Source: Flavobacterium sp. CECT 9288 (GTDB lineage: Bacteria; Bacteroidota; Bacteroidia; Flavobacteriales; Flavobacteriaceae). From it: a stretch of 64,000 bases of DNA. Positions 34,857 through 42,736 of the stretch are shown piece after piece. The notes under the pieces are model-generated. The model was given only the letters and a program-made list of their open reading frames with translations. It was not told the origin of the DNA and did not search any database. A program made the position numbers and the translations under genes. Every line of letters starts with the position of its first letter. Position 1 is the first letter of the stretch. Location of the stretch: contig NZ_OU957226.1 of assembly GCF_918731615.1 (NCBI RefSeq), positions 372,001 through 436,000 on the forward strand, given 5' to 3'.

Positions 34857-37706
34857 TTAACTTTCCATATACGCTTCAATTGGAGCGCAAGAGCATACTA
34901 GGTTTCTATCTCCGTAAGCTTCATCGGCACGACGTACAGTTGGCCAAAATTTATTATCGGCAATGTATTCTAATGGGAATGCAGCTTGCTCACGTGTATA
35001 AGGATAAATCCAAGTGTCAGAAGTTACCATTGTCAAGGTGTGCGGTGCATTTTTCAATACGTTGTTTGGATTCTCCAATGTTGCTACTTCAATTTCTTTA
35101 CGAATAGAAATCATAGCATCACAAAAACGATCCAGTTCCTCTAAGTTTTCACTTTCAGTAGGTTCAATCATAAGAGTTCCTGCAACTGGGAATGAAACGG
35201 TAGGAGCATGGAAGCCATAATCCATCAAACGTTTTGCAATATCAGTTACTTCAATTCCTTTTTCTTTAAACGGACGGCACTCTAAAATCATTTCGTGTGC
35301 AGCGCGACCCATTTCTCCAGAATATAACGTATCAAAATGACCGTTTAGTTTTTCTTTGATGTAGTTTGCATTTAATATAGCGTACTCAGTAGATTTTTTC
35401 AAACCTTCAGCACCAAGCATGCAAATGTATCCGTACGAAATCAAGCAAACCAACGCAGAACCCCAAGGAGCAGCAGATATTGCTGTAATTGCATTTTCGC
35501 CACCTGTAGGTATTATTGGATTTGTAGGTAAAAATGGAACCAATTGTGGTGCAACGCAAATAGGACCTACACCAGGACCACCACCACCGTGAGGTATTGC
35601 AAACGTTTTGTGTAAATTTAAGTGGCAAACATCAGCACCAATGGTTGCAGGATTTGTCAATCCTACTTGTGCATTCATGTTAGCACCATCCATATATACT
35701 TGTCCACCATTATCGTGAATCAATTGGGTAATTTCTTTAATAGCACTTTCAAAAACACCATGCGTTGAAGGATAAGTAACCATCAAGCAAGACAGATTAT
35801 CTTTATGAAGAATGGCTTTTTCACGTAAATCATCAATATCGATATTTCCGTTTTCAAGAGTTTTAGTAACCACTACTTTCATTCCAGCCATTGCAGCAGA
35901 TGCAGGGTTTGTACCGTGAGCTGATGATGGAATCAAAGCAATATTACGGTGGTGATCACCGCGAGATTGGTGGTAGGCACGAATAACCATTAAACCGGCG
36001 TATTCTCCTTGAGCACCAGAATTAGGTTGCAATGTAGTTCCTGCAAATCCAGTTACTACGTTAAGTTGTTGCTCTAATTTAGCTAGCATTTCTTGGTATC
36101 CTTTTGCTTGATCTAATGGTGCAAACGGGTGAATGTTGTTCCATTGTGCCATACTTAAAGGCAACATTTCAGAGGCTGCATTCAATTTCATCGTGCAAGA
36201 TCCTAATGAAATCATGGAATGGTTTAACGCTAAATCTTTACGCTCTAACATTTTAATGTAACGCATCAAAGCCGTTTCTGAATGGTGTTTATTGAAAACA
36301 TCATGTGTTAAAAACGTAGATGTTCTTTCTAATTGAGACGGAATTTGATTTTCGGTTGCTAATTCTGAAATTGTTGTAGCTGGTTTTCCAGTAGCTTCAG
36401 CAAATATAGAAACGATGGTATTCAAATCAGCAATGCTAGTTGTTTCGTTTAAAGAAATTGAAACAGTATTTTCGTCAGCATAAAAGAAATTTACTTCTTT
36501 TGATTCTGCTATTTCTTTAATTTTTTGAGCGTTAGTTTTGATAACGATAGTGTCAAAAAACGAAGTGTTGGTTTGGTACAAGCCCAGTTTTTCTATTTCG
36601 TTTGCCAATGTTACTGCCGAAGCATGAACTTTATCAGCTATGTATTGTAATCCTTTTGGACCATGATAAACAGCGTACATTCCTGCCATCACAGACAATA
36701 ATACTTGAGCAGTACAAATATTTGATGTTGCCTTGTCACGTTTTATATGTTGTTCTCTCGTTTGCAAAGCCATACGTAAAGCACGATTTCCGTCAGTATC
36801 AACAGTTACACCGATAATACGACCAGGCATGCTGCGTTTGTATTCTTCTTTAGTTGCAAAGTAAGCAGCGTGCGGTCCGCCGTATCCTAACGGAATTCCA
36901 AAACGTTGTGTAGTTCCTAGTACAACATCGGCTCCCATTTCTCCCGGTGGAGTCAGTTTTACCAAACTCAATATATCAGCAGCAACTGCAACTTTAATTT
37001 CATTTAGTTTTGCCTTAGCAATAAAACCAGCATAATCATTTACTTGACCAAATTTCCCTGGATATTGTAAAATTGCACCATAAAATTCTTTTGAGAAATC
37101 AAAATCTTCATGGTTTCCTACAACAAGCTCAACGCCAATAGGAGTAGAACGAGTTTGCAATACCGATAGGGTTTGTGGTAAAATTTCTTCAGAAACGAAG
37201 AATTTATTAACATTGTTTTTCTTTTGATCACGAGAGCGAACATCGAATAAAAGCGCCATTGCCTCGGCTGCAGCTGTACTTTCATCAAGTAAAGATGCGT
37301 TTGCAATTTCCATTCCCGTAAGTTCAATTACTGTTGTTTGGAAATTTAAAATAGCCTCTAAACGACCTTGAGCAATCTCTGCTTGATAAGGCGTGTATGC
37401 CGTATACCAACCTGGATTTTCAAAGATATTTCTTTGAATAACCGCAGGAATAATAGCAGCGTTGTATCCTAAACCTATATATGATTTGAATACTTTATTT
37501 TTGTTTCCTAAGTTAAAAATGTGGTTTGCAAACTCGTACTCTGTCATGGCAGGTTCTAAGTCCAAATCAGCTTTTAATCGGATGTCACTCGGAATGGTTT
37601 CATCAATCAATTGATCTAGTGAGTCGGCACCAATTGTTTTTAACATATGCGTTAAATCATTCTCTCTAGGGCCAATGTGTCTTAAAGCAAAAGCGTCTGT
37701 TTTCAT
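34857..37706 (-). CDS. gcvP: Glycine dehydrogenase (aminomethyl-transferring), P protein
   Basis: The 949-residue PLP enzyme of the glycine cleavage system decarboxylates glycine and transfers the aminomethyl group to the H protein. The PLP-binding lysine is K700 in LNLHKTFAIPHGGGGPG. SSAHGTNPASAAMAGMKV and MDGANMNAQVGLTNP are also diagnostic, and the N-terminal half shows YTPYQAEIAQGRLEA and LLDESTAAAEAM. This is the single-chain form (both halves fused), with normal length. No other gcv gene is adjacent. Confidence 0.97.
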   Translation of the reverse strand: MKTDAFALRHIGPRENDLTHMLKTIGADSLDQLIDETIPSDIRLKADLDLEPAMTEYEFANHIFNLGNKNKVFKSYIGLGYNAAIIPAVIQRNIFENPGWYTAYTPYQAEIAQGRLEAILNFQTTVIELTGMEIANASLLDESTAAAEAMALLFDVRSRDQKKNNVNKFFVSEEILPQTLSVLQTRSTPIGVELVVGNHEDFDFSKEFYGAILQYPGKFGQVNDYAGFIAKAKLNEIKVAVAADILSLVKLTPPGEMGADVVLGTTQRFGIPLGYGGPHAAYFATKEEYKRSMPGRIIGVTVDTDGNRALRMALQTREQHIKRDKATSNICTAQVLLSVMAGMYAVYHGPKGLQYIADKVHASAVTLANEIEKLGLYQTNTSFFDTIVIKTNAQKIKEIAESKEVNFFYADENTVSISLNETTSIADLNTIVSIFAEATGKPATTISELATENQIPSQLERTSTFLTHDVFNKHHSETALMRYIKMLERKDLALNHSMISLGSCTMKLNAASEMLPLSMAQWNNIHPFAPLDQAKGYQEMLAKLEQQLNVVTGFAGTTLQPNSGAQGEYAGLMVIRAYHQSRGDHHRNIALIPSSAHGTNPASAAMAGMKVVVTKTLENGNIDIDDLREKAILHKDNLSCLMVTYPSTHGVFESAIKEITQLIHDNGGQVYMDGANMNAQVGLTNPATIGADVCHLNLHKTFAIPHGGGGPGVGPICVAPQLVPFLPTNPIIPTGGENAITAISAAPWGSALVCLISYGYICMLGAEGLKKSTEYAILNANYIKEKLNGHFDTLYSGEMGRAAHEMILECRPFKEKGIEVTDIAKRLMDYGFHAPTVSFPVAGTLMIEPTESENLEELDRFCDAMISIRKEIEVATLENPNNVLKNAPHTLTMVTSDTWIYPYTREQAAFPLEYIADNKFWPTVRRADEAYGDRNLVCSCAPIEAYMES

Positions 37707-37839
37707 TGTATGTCTAATGGGTTGTGTGTTTCTTAATTTAAGGCTGTAAAATTAAATATTAATATGCTATAAATAACCTTTTTTAAGTTGATTTTCTATG
37801 AATTTTTCAACTAAAAGCCTTTCTTATTAACACATTGAT

Positions 37840-37847
37840 TAATTTTG
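37840..37847 (+). promoter_or_regulatory. Possible -7 box giving a leaderless transcript
   Basis: TAATTTTG ends 4 bp before the ATG at 37852; no TTG at -33. Confidence 0.35.
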
Positions 37848-37851
37848 TCTA

Positions 37852-38667
37852 ATGCGATATTTTAAAAACATTTTTGAGTTTTACATCAATAGCAGCATTC
37901 ACGTGGCATTATCTTGTTTTGCGCTGGTTCATCTCACCTTTAGTATGTTCCACATTTCTAATAACACCAGCGTGGCTTTCTTCACTTTTTTTGGAACCAT
38001 AGTGGGCTATAATTTTGTAAAATATGATGCTTTGGTTAGAGATAAAATAGTAAAAGTTAATGCTCAGATCCAATGGATTGCGTTTCTCAGTTTTCTATCC
38101 TTGATAGCTACGGGTTATTATTTTTTTCAATTAGAAAGATTCACACAAATTATTGGTCTTGTTTTTCTAATTATCGTATTGCTCTATACGTTGCCTTTCT
38201 TTCCGAATAAGAAAAATGCCCGAAACTGGGCTGGAATTAAAATCTATATTGTGGCTTTATGTTGGGTAGGAGTGACGCTTTTTTTACCCATCGTTAATAA
38301 TAATGTGGAATGCACAAGTTTTGTTTTTTTAGTCGCAATACAACGATATATCCTGATTTTCGTTTTGATTTTAATTTTTGAAATAGTTGATCTAAAATGG
38401 GATGACCCACATTTAAAAACCGTTCCGCAACAAATAGGAGTATCGCAGACAAAGAGAGTAGGAGTTGTATTGATGTTTTTATTTGTACTGTTAGAGTTTT
38501 TATCCAATGATTTTAGAATCGAATTTTTAGCTTTAAAAACAGGATTGGCAATCACGACAGTATTATTTTTAGTATACGCAAATCAGAACCGTTCCAGATA
38601 TTACGCTTCTTTTTGGGTGGAAAGTATTCCTGTTTTTTGGTGGTTATTTTTAATGCTTTTCAGCTAG
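37852..38667 (+). CDS. UbiA-like polytopic membrane protein
   Basis: The 271-residue protein has about eight membrane segments. Two loops resemble the Asp-rich motifs of UbiA prenyltransferases: GYNFVKYDALVRDK in place of NDxxDxxxD, and EIVDLKWDDPHLKTVPQQIG, which fits the second motif and following KTxPxxxG. The first motif is incomplete, so enzyme activity is uncertain. I recall the protein as a conserved flavobacterial hypothetical. Its 3' end overlaps the convergent SRPBCC gene by 18 bp. Confidence 0.65.
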   Translation: MRYFKNIFEFYINSSIHVALSCFALVHLTFSMFHISNNTSVAFFTFFGTIVGYNFVKYDALVRDKIVKVNAQIQWIAFLSFLSLIATGYYFFQLERFTQIIGLVFLIIVLLYTLPFFPNKKNARNWAGIKIYIVALCWVGVTLFLPIVNNNVECTSFVFLVAIQRYILIFVLILIFEIVDLKWDDPHLKTVPQQIGVSQTKRVGVVLMFLFVLLEFLSNDFRIEFLALKTGLAITTVLFLVYANQNRSRYYASFWVESIPVFWWLFLMLFS

Positions 38668-39102
38668 TGTTTTGATAAAAGAATTCCTTTCAGCAATGAA
38701 CGTGCTTAAATGGTTTTTTAATACTAACAGGTCAAACAGTTTTCCAAAAATACCATACGGTGTTTCGTATTGAATTTTATCTTCCATGATAACAAATCCG
38801 TTTTTTTGAATAAAAGTATGCTGGTGTTTGAAGGATTTAAACTTGCCTTCAAGCATTTCATCCACAAAGTACGTTGGATTTTCCATCGCTGATATTAAAC
38901 TTTTATGTTTCAGATAAACGCCAAAATGTTTGCCACGCCAGGTAACGGTTTCGTTTAAATTGATCAAACCCGAAGTTATTCCATCAATAGCGGTTTCATT
39001 TGATTTAGAAGTGGATTGTTGATGGACATCAATGTTTCTTGATAAATCGAAAATGATTTCAATTGGTGCGTTTATTTTAGTTGTTAGTTGTATGGTTGTC
39101 AT
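38650..39102 (-). CDS. SRPBCC-fold protein (cell-division-inhibitor-like)
   Basis: The 150-residue protein has the START-like order: N-terminal TTKINAPIEIIFDLSRNIDVH, then KHFGVYLKHKSLI and a C-terminal helix. It is the last gene of the GbsR-associated operon and overlaps the upstream TIGR01777-type epimerase by 4 bp. The combination of these two proteins is common; in some bacteria they are fused. Ligand unknown. Confidence 0.85.
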   Translation of the reverse strand: MTTIQLTTKINAPIEIIFDLSRNIDVHQQSTSKSNETAIDGITSGLINLNETVTWRGKHFGVYLKHKSLISAMENPTYFVDEMLEGKFKSFKHQHTFIQKNGFVIMEDKIQYETPYGIFGKLFDLLVLKNHLSTFIAERNSFIKTLAEKH

Positions 39103-40010
39103 TTCTTGGTTAAGTTTTTAAATGCTTTTTCTAAAGTATCATACTCAAATGTAAAACCATTTTCCTGTAATCTTCTCGGAATTACATTCCGGCTTTTCAA
39201 TACCAATTCTGTTTCCGTTCTAATGAAAAAAGATCCGATTTCTAGCAATAATTTATTTGTTGGTATGCCAAATGGTATTTCAATTGTTTTTCTAAGCGTT
39301 GTCATGAAGTCAGAATTAGTGCTTGGTTTTGGAGAAACAATGTTTGCAACTCCTACTAGCTCTTTTTCTACAACAAATTCAATTGCTCTTGCAAAATCTT
39401 TTTCGTGAATCCAACTTATAAATTGATTTCCTTTTCCTTGTTTTCCACCAAGTCCAAATTGCGCAAGCATTTTTATCGGAACAAAAGCGCCGCCATTTTT
39501 TCCTAGAACTATGGAAGTTCGCAAAGCCGTTTTTAATGTCTTTGTAGTTTCAGTTTCAAAAAATACTTTCTCCCAACTTTTTGCAATATTCATGGAAAAA
39601 TCATCGCCAGTTTCACCAGTAACTTCATCCATTTGTTTGTCTAATGAAAACCTATATATGGTAGATGTTGATGAATTCAGCCAGTGTTTGGGTGGATTTT
39701 TACAACTTAAAACCGCTTCATTTAAAATTTTTGTGCTGTCAATTCTAGAATCGTAAATCTCTTTTTTGTTGGCTGTGGTATATCTGCAATCAACAGATTT
39801 TCCGGCAAGATTTATTAAAACAGAAGCGTTTTCTAATTCATTTTCCCAACCAGAAAGCGTTTTGGCATCCCAATTCACATATTTTATGGAATTAATACTT
39901 TTAGATGTTCCTCGAGTTAGAATTACAATTTCATCAAATTTATCTTTAAAATGTGTTACTAAAACTTGACCTAAAAATCCTGTTCCTGCTGCAATGATTA
40001 GCTTTTTCAT
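39099..40010 (-). CDS. TIGR01777-type NAD-dependent epimerase/dehydratase
   Basis: I place the start at ATG 40010; an upstream in-frame extension to 40148 would run into the neighbouring gene. The resulting protein (303 residues) begins with the Rossmann motif AAGTGFLGQVL. It also has INLAGKSVDCRYTTANKKEI and the later SSTSTIYRFS and SWIHEKDFARAIEF blocks typical of this atypical SDR family. Its start codon overlaps the upstream stop as TAATG and its end overlaps the SRPBCC gene by 4 bp. Confidence 0.9.
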   Translation of the reverse strand: MKKLIIAAGTGFLGQVLVTHFKDKFDEIVILTRGTSKSINSIKYVNWDAKTLSGWENELENASVLINLAGKSVDCRYTTANKKEIYDSRIDSTKILNEAVLSCKNPPKHWLNSSTSTIYRFSLDKQMDEVTGETGDDFSMNIAKSWEKVFFETETTKTLKTALRTSIVLGKNGGAFVPIKMLAQFGLGGKQGKGNQFISWIHEKDFARAIEFVVEKELVGVANIVSPKPSTNSDFMTTLRKTIEIPFGIPTNKLLLEIGSFFIRTETELVLKSRNVIPRRLQENGFTFEYDTLEKAFKNLTKK

Positions 40011-40423
40011 TAGTTTAAATTTAATATGATTACCAAGGCAATTATTCGATAAATAACCCAAGTTATAGATAAGTAGAAAGGCAATTCCAATAATTTGATT
40101 CTTCGTGAATGTTCTACAAACATTAGTAAAACTGTTATTCCAAACCAACCTAAAGTTAATGAATCTGAGACATTAAAAATTAAATTCAGAATCGATATAG
40201 GAAGTAACGATAAAGAGCCCATTAACGAAACAGTCATTAAGTTTCCAATGTAATTCAAGATTATTTTCTTGTCAAATTTTATCAAAAATAAACTTTGAAA
40301 AACTATTTGACCAAATACAAGAATAAGTTCTCTTGTAATAGTAGAATTCGGTAAAATGCTAATAGAATCTGAAAAATTATACAAGACAAATGTGGTAATT
40401 GTCGTTGCAAACAAAATGTACAA
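40010..40423 (-). CDS. Small membrane protein of the GbsR-linked operon
   Basis: The 137-residue protein has about four hydrophobic segments and no motif that I recognise. The start is uncertain. TTG 40423 is the first start-like codon, but the frame is open further up (FNYQYRI) to a stop that is the DCC gene's own stop. An ATG just there runs into a stop after three codons in another frame. Either an unusual start or a small lesion is possible. It is coupled to the next gene by TAATG. Confidence 0.7.
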   Translation of the reverse strand: MYILFATTITTFVLYNFSDSISILPNSTITRELILVFGQIVFQSLFLIKFDKKIILNYIGNLMTVSLMGSLSLLPISILNLIFNVSDSLTLGWFGITVLLMFVEHSRRIKLLELPFYLSITWVIYRIIALVIILNLN

Positions 40424-40453
40424 AATTCGATACTGATAATTAAAATCAGGAAT

Positions 40454-40834
40454 TCATTGCAATTTGATTTCTTTTTTAATCTTACTCGGAATGATTACTT
40501 TACGATTATAAGAAATGAAGGAATATAATTTTTTCAGAAAAAACTTTATTGGTTTTAGATTTCCGATTTTCTCCATCCACGGAAATGAAAATCCGATTAC
40601 TTTTAGCAAACTGTCAATTCCATAAATGACGGTTTTGTTTTTGTTATCGACTAATGCAATTTCGTTTGAGGCGCGTTGGACATCAATAAAGTTTTGTTCT
40701 TCATCAGATAATTGACAGTATGGTTTCTTGCCATTTTTGTCCAACATTCCAGCTTTTATAAATCCAGAAGTATACACGCGACAAAGCGGACAATCTTCAT
40801 CATATAATAAGGTTTGGTTAGTTAAGGTTTTCAT
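40454..40834 (-). CDS. DCC-family thiol-disulfide oxidoreductase-like protein
   Basis: The 126-residue protein has the DxDCPLC core (YDEDCPLCRVY) with C15 and C18, and later IALVDNKNKTVIYGIDSLLKV, as in the DUF393/DCC family. These are thioredoxin-like proteins with a CPxC redox pair. It overlaps the DUF2071-type gene by 4 bp (ATGA), so translation is coupled within the operon. Confidence 0.87.
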   Translation of the reverse strand: MKTLTNQTLLYDEDCPLCRVYTSGFIKAGMLDKNGKKPYCQLSDEEQNFIDVQRASNEIALVDNKNKTVIYGIDSLLKVIGFSFPWMEKIGNLKPIKFFLKKLYSFISYNRKVIIPSKIKKEIKLQ

Positions 40835-41541
40835 CGTATCGTTTTTTTACCTTCAATCGTTATTTTTGAACCAATTGCAAGAAATTCAGAGGTAGGTTTT
40901 AGGTCTTGTAAAAATTTAAAATTCTTGCCGTAAATACTCTCAAAATCGACATCAATTTTGGATTCAATTACTTGTAATTGTTCCCATCTTGGGTGCGAAA
41001 CAGCATATTCAATTGATTTATCGTTATTGTAGTTGGTGTACCCAAAATAATGCTCAGTAATAAACTCGGCTTCTGAATTTAGTTCAATCGGAATCGGATT
41101 TTTTCCAGTAATCATGGAGATGGAATTCCATTTTGCATCCTTGAACCATTCGTATTGAAAAGATTTAGAAGTTTCGTTTTCAGTTCTTGAATGACGCATT
41201 TTCAAGGTTTGGTAATGTTCGTTGTATAAAGTATTTGCTACTATCGTAATAGCATGCTTCGGAACAATTTCTTTAACGAAAACTACGCCACGTTTCCAAA
41301 TGCCATCTTCATATCTTTTTACATAAAAGCGTAAATTGACTTCCTCAAAATTGACATGAAACGGAACTTTAATTCCTAATACTTTCACGTTTTCAAACAT
41401 AAATCCGATTAAACTGATGTAGCATTTGCCGTTCCATAAATCGAGTTCAGTTCCTTTTGGAACATAACTTTCTAAAATTTTCGGATCGATTTCGTAATTG
41501 AACATCGCTAAATCATTCCATTCTGCGGTTAAGAAGCTCAT
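40831..41541 (-). CDS. DUF2071 (YqjF-like) protein
   Basis: The 236-residue cytoplasmic protein begins LTAEWNDLAMFNYEIDP and contains LESYVPKGTELDLWNGKCYIS and FVKEIVPKHAIT. This pattern (acetoacetate-decarboxylase-like fold, N-terminal W-N-L...Y-P-P/K-G-x-E-L-D) defines the YqjF/DUF2071 family. No catalytic role is established. It overlaps neighbours by 4 bp on both sides. Confidence 0.85.
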   Translation of the reverse strand: MSFLTAEWNDLAMFNYEIDPKILESYVPKGTELDLWNGKCYISLIGFMFENVKVLGIKVPFHVNFEEVNLRFYVKRYEDGIWKRGVVFVKEIVPKHAITIVANTLYNEHYQTLKMRHSRTENETSKSFQYEWFKDAKWNSISMITGKNPIPIELNSEAEFITEHYFGYTNYNNDKSIEYAVSHPRWEQLQVIESKIDVDFESIYGKNFKFLQDLKPTSEFLAIGSKITIEGKKTIR

Positions 41542-41873
41542 AATTTTAAATTTTTGTGGATAATAAGTGAAAGGTAAAAAGCTAATGCAACTGGTAATGC
41601 AAAAAGTAAAAATATCAGTTTATCCGAATAATGATAATTTACGTTGATAAACCACAAGCCAAAAAATAATAAAACGATACCCAAATAAATTTGTAAGTGC
41701 TTGTTTCTAGGTTCTTGTACTAACAAATACAGAGAAATTAGTACTTGAATAAAACCAGTAACCATAGTTGATAATAGTGCAATTATTAACAAGTTTTCAT
41801 TTAAAACTGCAAAGACACCTATTATGAAAGGCAATGCAATTGCGAAAGTATTTATCTTTTTTATCGTTTTCAT
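41538..41873 (-). CDS. Small membrane protein, first gene of the operon
   Basis: The 111-residue protein has about four hydrophobic segments and no recognised motif. It is the first gene downstream of the palindromic operator at 41890-41913, only 16 bp before the ATG, so binding there should block the operon. It overlaps the DUF2071 gene by 4 bp. Function unknown. Confidence 0.75.
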   Translation of the reverse strand: MKTIKKINTFAIALPFIIGVFAVLNENLLIIALLSTMVTGFIQVLISLYLLVQEPRNKHLQIYLGIVLLFFGLWFINVNYHYSDKLIFLLFALPVALAFYLSLIIHKNLKL

Positions 41874-41889
41874 ATTGGTTTTATTTTTA

Positions 41890-41913
41890 AACTTTCAGAA
41901 AAAAATGAAAGTT
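41890..41913. promoter_or_regulatory. Operator palindrome AACTTTCA-N8-TGAAAGTT before the operon
   Basis: AACTTTCA (41890-41897), 8 nt, TGAAAGTT (41906-41913). Identical arms and spacing occur at 42537-42560 before the regulator gene. It lies 16 bp upstream of the first operon gene. Confidence 0.75.
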
Positions 41914-41932
41914 TTGATTAAATTTTTTTACT

Positions 41933-42436
41933 CTATTTCATTATTTTTACAACCAATTTTGCCAACCAATTGTCTTTGTATTCCGTCATTTTGTCCAAAA
42001 CATTATCTGCTTTTAGAACAAAATCATACAATTTAGTTGTTTGATCTACAAAATGTTTTTCTTCTGGAGTATTGTCTGATGTTATGGAGGACACTTCTTT
42101 TAAAACCTTTAACGCAGGTTTGATTTCGCGTTTGCTTCTTTCTCTTGAAATTTTCACAGCCAATTCGTCTAAGTCTTTTTCAGCTGTAAAAAATTCGCGT
42201 CGTTCGCCCGCTTTGTATTCTTTGTAAACAATTCCCCAATCCATCAGGGCACGTAAATTCATAGATGCGTTGCCGCGCGAAATTTGCAATTCCTCCATAA
42301 TGTCTTCCATCGAAACGGCTTCGTGTGAAACCATCAAAAGCGCATGAATTTGAGCCATGGTTTTGTTAATACCCCATTGACTGCCTAATGCACCCCAGGT
42401 TTGAACGAATTTATTTTTTGCTTCTTTGAATTTCAT
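41933..42436 (-). CDS. GbsR/MarR-type transcriptional regulator
   Basis: The 167-residue protein has a winged helix with SHEAVSMEDIMEELQISRGNASMNLRALMDWGI, in which ISRGNASMNLR is the recognition-helix region that I associate with GbsR-like regulators. A C-terminal helical dimerisation part follows. It precedes the six-gene operon on the same strand, and identical palindromes lie upstream of both. It is the probable repressor of the operon and of itself; the ligand is unknown. Confidence 0.9.
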   Translation of the reverse strand: MKFKEAKNKFVQTWGALGSQWGINKTMAQIHALLMVSHEAVSMEDIMEELQISRGNASMNLRALMDWGIVYKEYKAGERREFFTAEKDLDELAVKISRERSKREIKPALKVLKEVSSITSDNTPEEKHFVDQTTKLYDFVLKADNVLDKMTEYKDNWLAKLVVKIMK

Positions 42437-42495
42437 TTGTGGATTTTATTGTTTTTCAAACGGTCAAATGCAAATCGCATAAATGCTCATTGTCA

Positions 42496-42531
42496 TAATG
42501 TAAAGATAAATAATGTAAAGATAAATAATGT
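42496..42531 (-). repeat. 15-bp tandem repeat carrying duplicated -7 boxes
   Basis: The unit TAATGTAAAGATAAA occurs at 42496-42510 and 42511-42525, with a partial third copy. On the minus strand each unit holds TATCTTTA, a near-consensus -7 box. The copy nearest the operator (42516-42523) has TTG exactly 19 nt upstream. Confidence 0.6.
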
Positions 42532-42545
42532 TTTCGAACTTTCAA
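42516..42545 (-). promoter_or_regulatory. Promoter of the GbsR-type regulator gene
   Basis: TTG (42545-42543), 19 nt, TATCTTTA (42523-42516) on the minus strand; one mismatch to TAnnTTTG. The -33 element lies inside the operator at 42537-42560, as expected for autorepression. Confidence 0.6.
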
Positions 42546-42560
42546 TAAAAAATGAAAGTT
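42537..42560. promoter_or_regulatory. Operator palindrome AACTTTCA-N8-TGAAAGTT before the regulator gene
   Basis: AACTTTCA (42537-42544), ATAAAAAA, TGAAAGTT (42553-42560). Same arms and spacer length as the operator at 41890-41913, overlapping the -33 box. Confidence 0.75.
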
Positions 42561-42573
42561 TATTTTCTTTTTT

Positions 42574-42662
42574 GGCGTTCCCTTTCAGGTCGGGCTTTTC
42601 GTTGCAAGTCCTCGCTGCGTCGTTCCTCCTTGCTGTGGGCTTTTCACTGCAATCCCTAACGC
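42574..42662. repeat. Dispersed flavobacterial intergenic repeat, family B
   Basis: GGCGTTCCC near the left, GGTCGGGCTTTTCGTTGC in the middle and GCAATCCCTAACGC at the right. It is related to the split copy at 14060-15623. It is clearly richer in G and C than the surrounding DNA and lies between the regulator promoter and the M3 peptidase terminator. Confidence 0.6.
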
Positions 42663-42672
42663 AAATTCCATT

Positions 42673-42702
42673 AAAAAAGTCGAGATATTGCTACCTCGAC
42701 TT
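42673..42702 (-). terminator. Terminator of the M3 peptidase gene
   Basis: 11-bp stem AAGTCGAGATA / TACCTCGACTT (one G-U on the minus strand), loop of 4, followed by T's; 35 bp past the stop. Confidence 0.88.
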
Positions 42703-42736
42703 CCTTTTATAACTTACTATGTGTTTTAACATTGAT

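Noticed and set aside
40011..40148. N-terminal extension of the TIGR01777-type epimerase
   Set aside because: It would cover the end of the upstream membrane protein gene; the Rossmann start is at ATG 40010.
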